Of a DNA stretch of 64,000 bases, positions 60,508 to 64,000 are shown piece after piece; positions within the stretch are counted from its first letter, which is position 1; every line of letters begins with the position of its first letter. The translations under genes were made by a program, and so were the position numbers. The notes beneath the pieces were generated by a model. That model did no database searches and was not told the DNA's origin. It saw only the letters and a program-made list of their open reading frames with translations. Where the stretch lies: the NCBI RefSeq assembly GCF_900099775.1, contig NZ_FMTM01000011.1:90939-154938 (forward strand), written 5' to 3'. The DNA comes from Rhizobium mongolense subsp. loessense (GTDB lineage: Bacteria > Pseudomonadota > Alphaproteobacteria > Rhizobiales > Rhizobiaceae).

Positions 60508-60735
60508 ATGAAACCCTTGCTTTTCGTGGTGGGGCTGCCGCTTGTTATCGGCGGTTGCGCATCCACGCTTCCTCCCGACGTGGTGGCGTCCTCCGCCGCG
60601 GTCGAACAGCCGTCCGCGCGCCCGCTCGCATACCGGTCGCCGATCTCGGGCTACGTCGCCAGGCAGCCCGTCGACCCCAAGCCGTGGCGCAGACAGAACG
60701 ATCTGCAGTCTCCAGCAAATGGAGACGCCTCATGA
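60508..60735 (+). CDS. Small lipoprotein at the head of the copper efflux genes
   Basis: This 75-residue protein starts at ATG 60508 with a lipoprotein signal MKPLLFVVGLPLVIGGCAS (lipobox IGGC). The mature region is short and unstructured, with a SPISGYVARQPVDPKPWRRQND segment often found in small lipoproteins beside RND/TolC genes. Its stop overlaps the TolC-like start (ATGA). Function unknown; coupling suggests a role in the efflux complex. Confidence 0.68.
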   Translation: MKPLLFVVGLPLVIGGCASTLPPDVVASSAAVEQPSARPLAYRSPISGYVARQPVDPKPWRRQNDLQSPANGDAS

Positions 60736-62195
60736 TCGACCCTGGAAGAACGATGGTAGCGCTGGTATTCCCGCTGGTGCTGAGCGGCTGCGTCACAGGC
60801 GCCGAATACTCCAGCAAGGAAGCGGGCTTCACCTCCGTTTTCAACAAGACCGCCGCTGTCACGACGAAGGATACCGTCTGGATCCAGAACCAGAACCAGG
60901 CCCGGTCGGCCGCCGCGCAGGTCAGGAACCTGCTCGCTCGAAAGAAGGCCCTTGACGTCGAGACGGCTGTTCAGATCGCCCTGCTCAACAACAGGGGCCT
61001 CCAGGCGGCGTACGCCGATCTTGGCGACAGTGCTGCCGACGCCTGGCAGTCGACGATGTTTATCAACCCGACCGTCTCCATCGGCACGACGGGCATGGGG
61101 ACGCCGGAACTGGAGGCGTTCAAGACTGTCGAGGGGATGATCACGACGAATATCCTGGCGCTGGCGACAAGGAACAGGGACATGGCGATCGCCGACACCC
61201 GCTTCCGCCAGGCGCAGTTGAACGCGGCAGTGAAGACACTTCAGCTGGCTGCCGACACGCGCCGTGCCTGGATCGGCGCGGTGGCAGCCTGGGAGAACGT
61301 CGGGCAGCTCCAGCGTGCCCAAGCGGCGGCGGACGCCGCTTCGGAGCTCGCGGAGAAGCTGGGCGAGACCGGTGCGATGACCAAGGGCGCCCAGGCGCGC
61401 GAACATGTATTCGTCGCCGAACTCGCCGGAGAGACCGCGAAGGCCCGCCTGGCGGCACGTCTCGCCAAGGAGGAGCTGACGCGGCTGATGGGCCTGTGGG
61501 GCGCCGACCTGGACTACCAGGTTCCGAACAGCCTGCCTCCCCTTCCAAAGTTGGCCGTCAGGCGCGACACGATCGAGGCCGAAGCACTTCGAAATCGGAT
61601 CGATCTCCAGGTGGCTAAGCTCGAACTCGAAGCCACTGCCAGGTCCTATGGTCTGACCGAAGCGACCCGCTATGTCACCGACCTCGAAATCCTGACCGGT
61701 TTCGAAACGGAACGGGAAATCGAGGACGACGAGAAGACGACGAGAACGACTGCTCAGGTCGAGCTCGAGTTCGCGATCCCGATCTTCGACACCGGCAAGG
61801 CCCGGATGCGCAAGGCCGAGGTGGCATACATGCGGGCGGCGAACCTGCTGGCGGAGAAAGCCGTCAACGTCCGGTCGGAGGCGAGATCCGCTTACGAGGC
61901 CTACCGCTCGAACTACGACATCGCGCGGCACTACCGCAACAGCGTCGTGCCGCTGCGCACCAAGGTCGAGGAGGAATCCCTGCTGACCTACAACGGCATG
62001 ATCTCGAACACCTTCGAGCTGCTGACTGACACCCGCGACAAGATCAACTCCGTCCTGCTCTCCGTCAACGCGAAGCGAGACTTCTGGCTGGCCGACGCCA
62101 ACCTCGCGCCTGCGATCTACGGTGGCGGCGCGACGAACGCGTCGGCAGAGACCGAGGTCGCCGCTGCTTCCGAAAGCAGCGGTGGCGGCCATTGA
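60732..62195 (+). CDS. TolC/CusC-type outer-membrane channel lipoprotein
   Basis: This 487-residue protein has a lipobox (VLSGCVTG) and two outer-membrane-efflux repeats: VETAVQIALLNNRGLQAAYADLGDSAADAWQS, then VEEESLLTYNGMISNTFELL. Long coiled-coil helices are interrupted by beta segments, as in CusC. In copper systems it exports Cu(I) out of the cell together with an RND pump; none is inside the window, but the operon continues past the right edge. ATG 60732 was chosen; longer frames lack a signal peptide. Confidence 0.85.
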   Translation: MIDPGRTMVALVFPLVLSGCVTGAEYSSKEAGFTSVFNKTAAVTTKDTVWIQNQNQARSAAAQVRNLLARKKALDVETAVQIALLNNRGLQAAYADLGDSAADAWQSTMFINPTVSIGTTGMGTPELEAFKTVEGMITTNILALATRNRDMAIADTRFRQAQLNAAVKTLQLAADTRRAWIGAVAAWENVGQLQRAQAAADAASELAEKLGETGAMTKGAQAREHVFVAELAGETAKARLAARLAKEELTRLMGLWGADLDYQVPNSLPPLPKLAVRRDTIEAEALRNRIDLQVAKLELEATARSYGLTEATRYVTDLEILTGFETEREIEDDEKTTRTTAQVELEFAIPIFDTGKARMRKAEVAYMRAANLLAEKAVNVRSEARSAYEAYRSNYDIARHYRNSVVPLRTKVEEESLLTYNGMISNTFELLTDTRDKINSVLLSVNAKRDFWLADANLAPAIYGGGATNASAETEVAAASESSGGGH

Positions 62196-62209
62196 GAAAG
62201 GAACCCACC

Positions 62210-63556
62210 ATGTTCAACAGACGACAACTGTTCGGTGCGAGTGCGGCGCTGCTGGCGGCGGGAGCCTGGACGAAGACGTCGGCGATGGGCCTGCCGGACG
62301 CCCCGACAATGGACTCGGCAGACATGCAGCCACCGCTCCACCCGACCTCGGGTCCAGACTACCAGCCGGTCGTTACCCTCAACGGCTGGACCCTGCCCCA
62401 CCGGATGAACAACGGCGTCAAGGAGTTCCACCTCGTTGCCGAACCGGTCGAACGCGAGATGGCCGACGGTATGACGGCCTATCTTTGGGGCTATAACGGC
62501 CAATCTCCGGGGCCGACGATCGAGGCGGTCGAAGGCGACCGAGTCCGAATCTTCGTCACCAACAAGCTTCCGGAGCACACGACCATCCACTGGCATGGCA
62601 TGCTCGTGCCGTCGGGCATGGACGGCGTCGGTGGCCTGACGCAGCCGCACATTCCGGTCGGAAAGACCTACGTCTACGAGTTCGACCTCGTGAAGTCCGG
62701 CACCTTCATGTACCACCCGCACTCCGACGAGATGGTGCAGATGGCCATGGGCATGATGGGCTTCTTCGTCGTCCATCCCAAGGATCCCAAATTCATGCGT
62801 GTTGACCGGGACTTCGTCTTCCTGCTCAACGCCTACGACATCGATCCAGGATCCTACGTGCCGCGGATCATGGAGATGACCGATTTCAACATGTGGTGCT
62901 GGAACAGCCGCGTATTCCCCGACATCAGCCCGCTGGTCGTCTCCAAGAACGACAAGGTGCGCGTCCGCGTCGGCAATCTAACCATGACAAACCATCCGAT
63001 CCACATGCATGGCTACGATTTCGAGGTGACGTGCACCGACGGCGGCTGGGTCCGGCCCGAAGCGCGCTGGCCTGAGGTGAGCATCGACATCCCGGTCGGT
63101 GCGATGCGCGCCTACGAGTTCGACGCCAAGTACCTCGGCGACTGGGCGATCCACTGCCACAAGTCGCATCACACGATGAACGCGATGGGACATGACATCC
63201 CGACCTTCATCGGGGCGGACAAGTCGAAGGTCGCCGACAAGATCAAGAAGCTGCAGCCGGAATACATGCCCATGGGTACGAAGGGCATGGCTGATATGGG
63301 CGAAATGGAAATGCCCATCCCCGAGAACACCGTGCCGATGATGACCGGCTGGGGGCCGCATGGCCCCATCGAGATGGGCGGCATGTTCTCGGTCGTGAAG
63401 GTCCGCGAGGGCATCTCGGCGGACGATTACTCCGATCCGGGCTGGTACGAAAACCCGCCCGGAACGCAGGCTTGGGAGTGGACCGGCGAGCTGCCGGACG
63501 CGACCAAGGCCAAAGACTCGAAAACGCAAATCACGCCCAGGCCGACAAAAGGCTGA
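62210..63556 (+). CDS. Tat-exported multicopper oxidase (CopA/CueO-type)
   Basis: This 448-residue enzyme has a Tat signal (MFNRRQLFGASAALLAAG) and all copper-binding motifs: HWHG, HPHSDE, HPIHMHG and the T1/T3 stretch HCHKSHHTMNAM. A Met-rich segment (MGTKGMADMGEMEMPIPENTVPMMTG) near residue 370 fits Cu(I) binding. It oxidises Cu(I) in the periplasm to the less harmful Cu(II). AAAGGA lies before ATG 62210; the TTG at 62192 is less likely. Confidence 0.92.
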   Translation: MFNRRQLFGASAALLAAGAWTKTSAMGLPDAPTMDSADMQPPLHPTSGPDYQPVVTLNGWTLPHRMNNGVKEFHLVAEPVEREMADGMTAYLWGYNGQSPGPTIEAVEGDRVRIFVTNKLPEHTTIHWHGMLVPSGMDGVGGLTQPHIPVGKTYVYEFDLVKSGTFMYHPHSDEMVQMAMGMMGFFVVHPKDPKFMRVDRDFVFLLNAYDIDPGSYVPRIMEMTDFNMWCWNSRVFPDISPLVVSKNDKVRVRVGNLTMTNHPIHMHGYDFEVTCTDGGWVRPEARWPEVSIDIPVGAMRAYEFDAKYLGDWAIHCHKSHHTMNAMGHDIPTFIGADKSKVADKIKKLQPEYMPMGTKGMADMGEMEMPIPENTVPMMTGWGPHGPIEMGGMFSVVKVREGISADDYSDPGWYENPPGTQAWEWTGELPDATKAKDSKTQITPRPTKG

Positions 63557-63589
63557 GGCTCAATCTTTCACATCAAAAAGGATTTACCC

Positions 63590-64000
63590 ATGAAGAACTA
63601 TGTATTGGCACTGGCGCTGGTCGCCCTCGCAACCCCAGCCCTGGCTACCGGCAATCACGCTGGCGGTCACGGTGAAAAAATGGCCATTGGCGAACCTGGC
63701 GATAAAGCCAAGGCAACACAAACGATCCGCGTCACGATGAAGGAAACCGACGACGGCAAGATGCTATTCACTCCGGCCGTCTTCAACGTGCGCAAGGGAC
63801 AAACGGTCAGGATCGCGATCAAGAATGCCGGAACCGTCGACCACGAGTTCGTGCTCGATCAGGAAGACAAGATTCTTGAGCATAAGGCGGTCATGGAGAA
63901 GTTCCCCGAGATGGAACATGACGATCCAAACTCGATCCGCCTTCCGGCCGGTCAATCCGGCGAGATCGTCTGGAAGTTTACCACCGGTGGCGAGTTCAAG
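63590..64000 (+). CDS. Cupredoxin-type copper-binding protein, 3' end cut by window
   Basis: The ATG at 63590 opens a frame of 137 codons with no stop before the window ends. It begins with a signal peptide (MKNYVLALALVALATPALA), then a His-rich start (GNHAGGHGEK) and a cupredoxin core (FNVRKGQTVRIAIKNAGTVDHEFVLD, then LPAGQSGEIVWKFTTGGEFK). The Cys/His/Met ligand loop would fall just beyond the edge. It follows the multicopper oxidase and may hand copper to it. Typical members have about 160-170 residues, so most of the gene is present. Confidence 0.88.
   Translation, partial: MKNYVLALALVALATPALATGNHAGGHGEKMAIGEPGDKAKATQTIRVTMKETDDGKMLFTPAVFNVRKGQTVRIAIKNAGTVDHEFVLDQEDKILEHKAVMEKFPEMEHDDPNSIRLPAGQSGEIVWKFTTGGEFK

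Noticed and set aside
60651..62192. A 513-codon minus-strand frame opposite the TolC-like gene
   Set aside because: The plus strand encodes a full outer-membrane efflux protein here; the antisense frame is rich in Arg/Gly/Val with no motif and no ribosome site.
1..64000. CRISPR arrays, tRNA/rRNA genes, insertion sequences or phage attachment sites
   Set aside because: I looked for regular repeats, cloverleaf-like segments, transposase motifs and terminal inverted repeats and found none I could support.

Overview
The window reads as chromosome or large-replicon DNA of an alphaproteobacterium of the order Hyphomicrobiales, most likely a Rhizobium/Sinorhizobium-type organism. This rests on high GC content, tightly overlapping operons, many periplasmic-binding-protein ABC transporters, a DUF982 protein, a short CspA and a rhizobial-style type VI secretion cluster. 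No genus is proven. I found no rRNA, tRNA, CRISPR array or insertion sequence.

Positions 52-25309 and onward to 28052 hold one nearly complete type VI secretion system (T6SS). The unfoldase tssH/clpV faces left. Divergently, a Ser/Thr kinase with a periplasmic domain is followed by tssA-tssB-tssC-hcp-tssE-tssF-tssG-FHA(tagH)-tssJ-tssK-tssL-tssM-tagF in one compact rightward operon. The operon continues without a break into a cargo module: a DUF2169 protein, a ketosynthase-fold protein that lacks all three catalytic residues, a DUF4150 (PAAR-like) protein with an unassigned C-terminal domain, and a beta-propeller protein that looks like its immunity partner. Facing this from the other side are vgrG (with 21 perfect-length octapeptide repeats), a DUF6484 protein and a shortened TIGR02270 protein. 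A secreted caspase-like/Sel1 protein, an unknown protein, a two-domain glycosyltransferase and a small lipoprotein follow (28329-33682).

Positions 34303-38492 are a CUT2-type sugar ABC transporter whose two permeases are fused into one 750-residue chain. Next come an alpha/beta hydrolase, an AraC regulator, a chemoreceptor ending in a CheR-docking WEEF tail, an SDR-fold protein without its catalytic Tyr/Lys, and a LysR regulator.

Positions 45160-50247 are an iron-siderophore-type uptake locus: a methyltransferase, divergent from two tandem paralogous binding proteins, one FecCD permease and one ATPase. A TGA-N9-TCA palindrome in the divergent promoter resembles a RirA iron box. A run of small genes follows (two that are under 60 codons, cspA, DUF982, an HTH protein and an unknown protein).

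Positions 52883-59682 are a catabolic locus: a HisJ/Q/M/P-type amino-acid transporter, an aromatic-amino-acid-lyase homologue without the usual Ala-Ser-Gly, a SolA-like FAD amine oxidase and a divergent GntR/HutC regulator. The last 4 kb (60006-64000) are a copper-handling operon: an exported His/Cys-rich protein, a small lipoprotein, a TolC-type outer-membrane protein, a Tat-exported multicopper oxidase and a cupredoxin cut by the window end.
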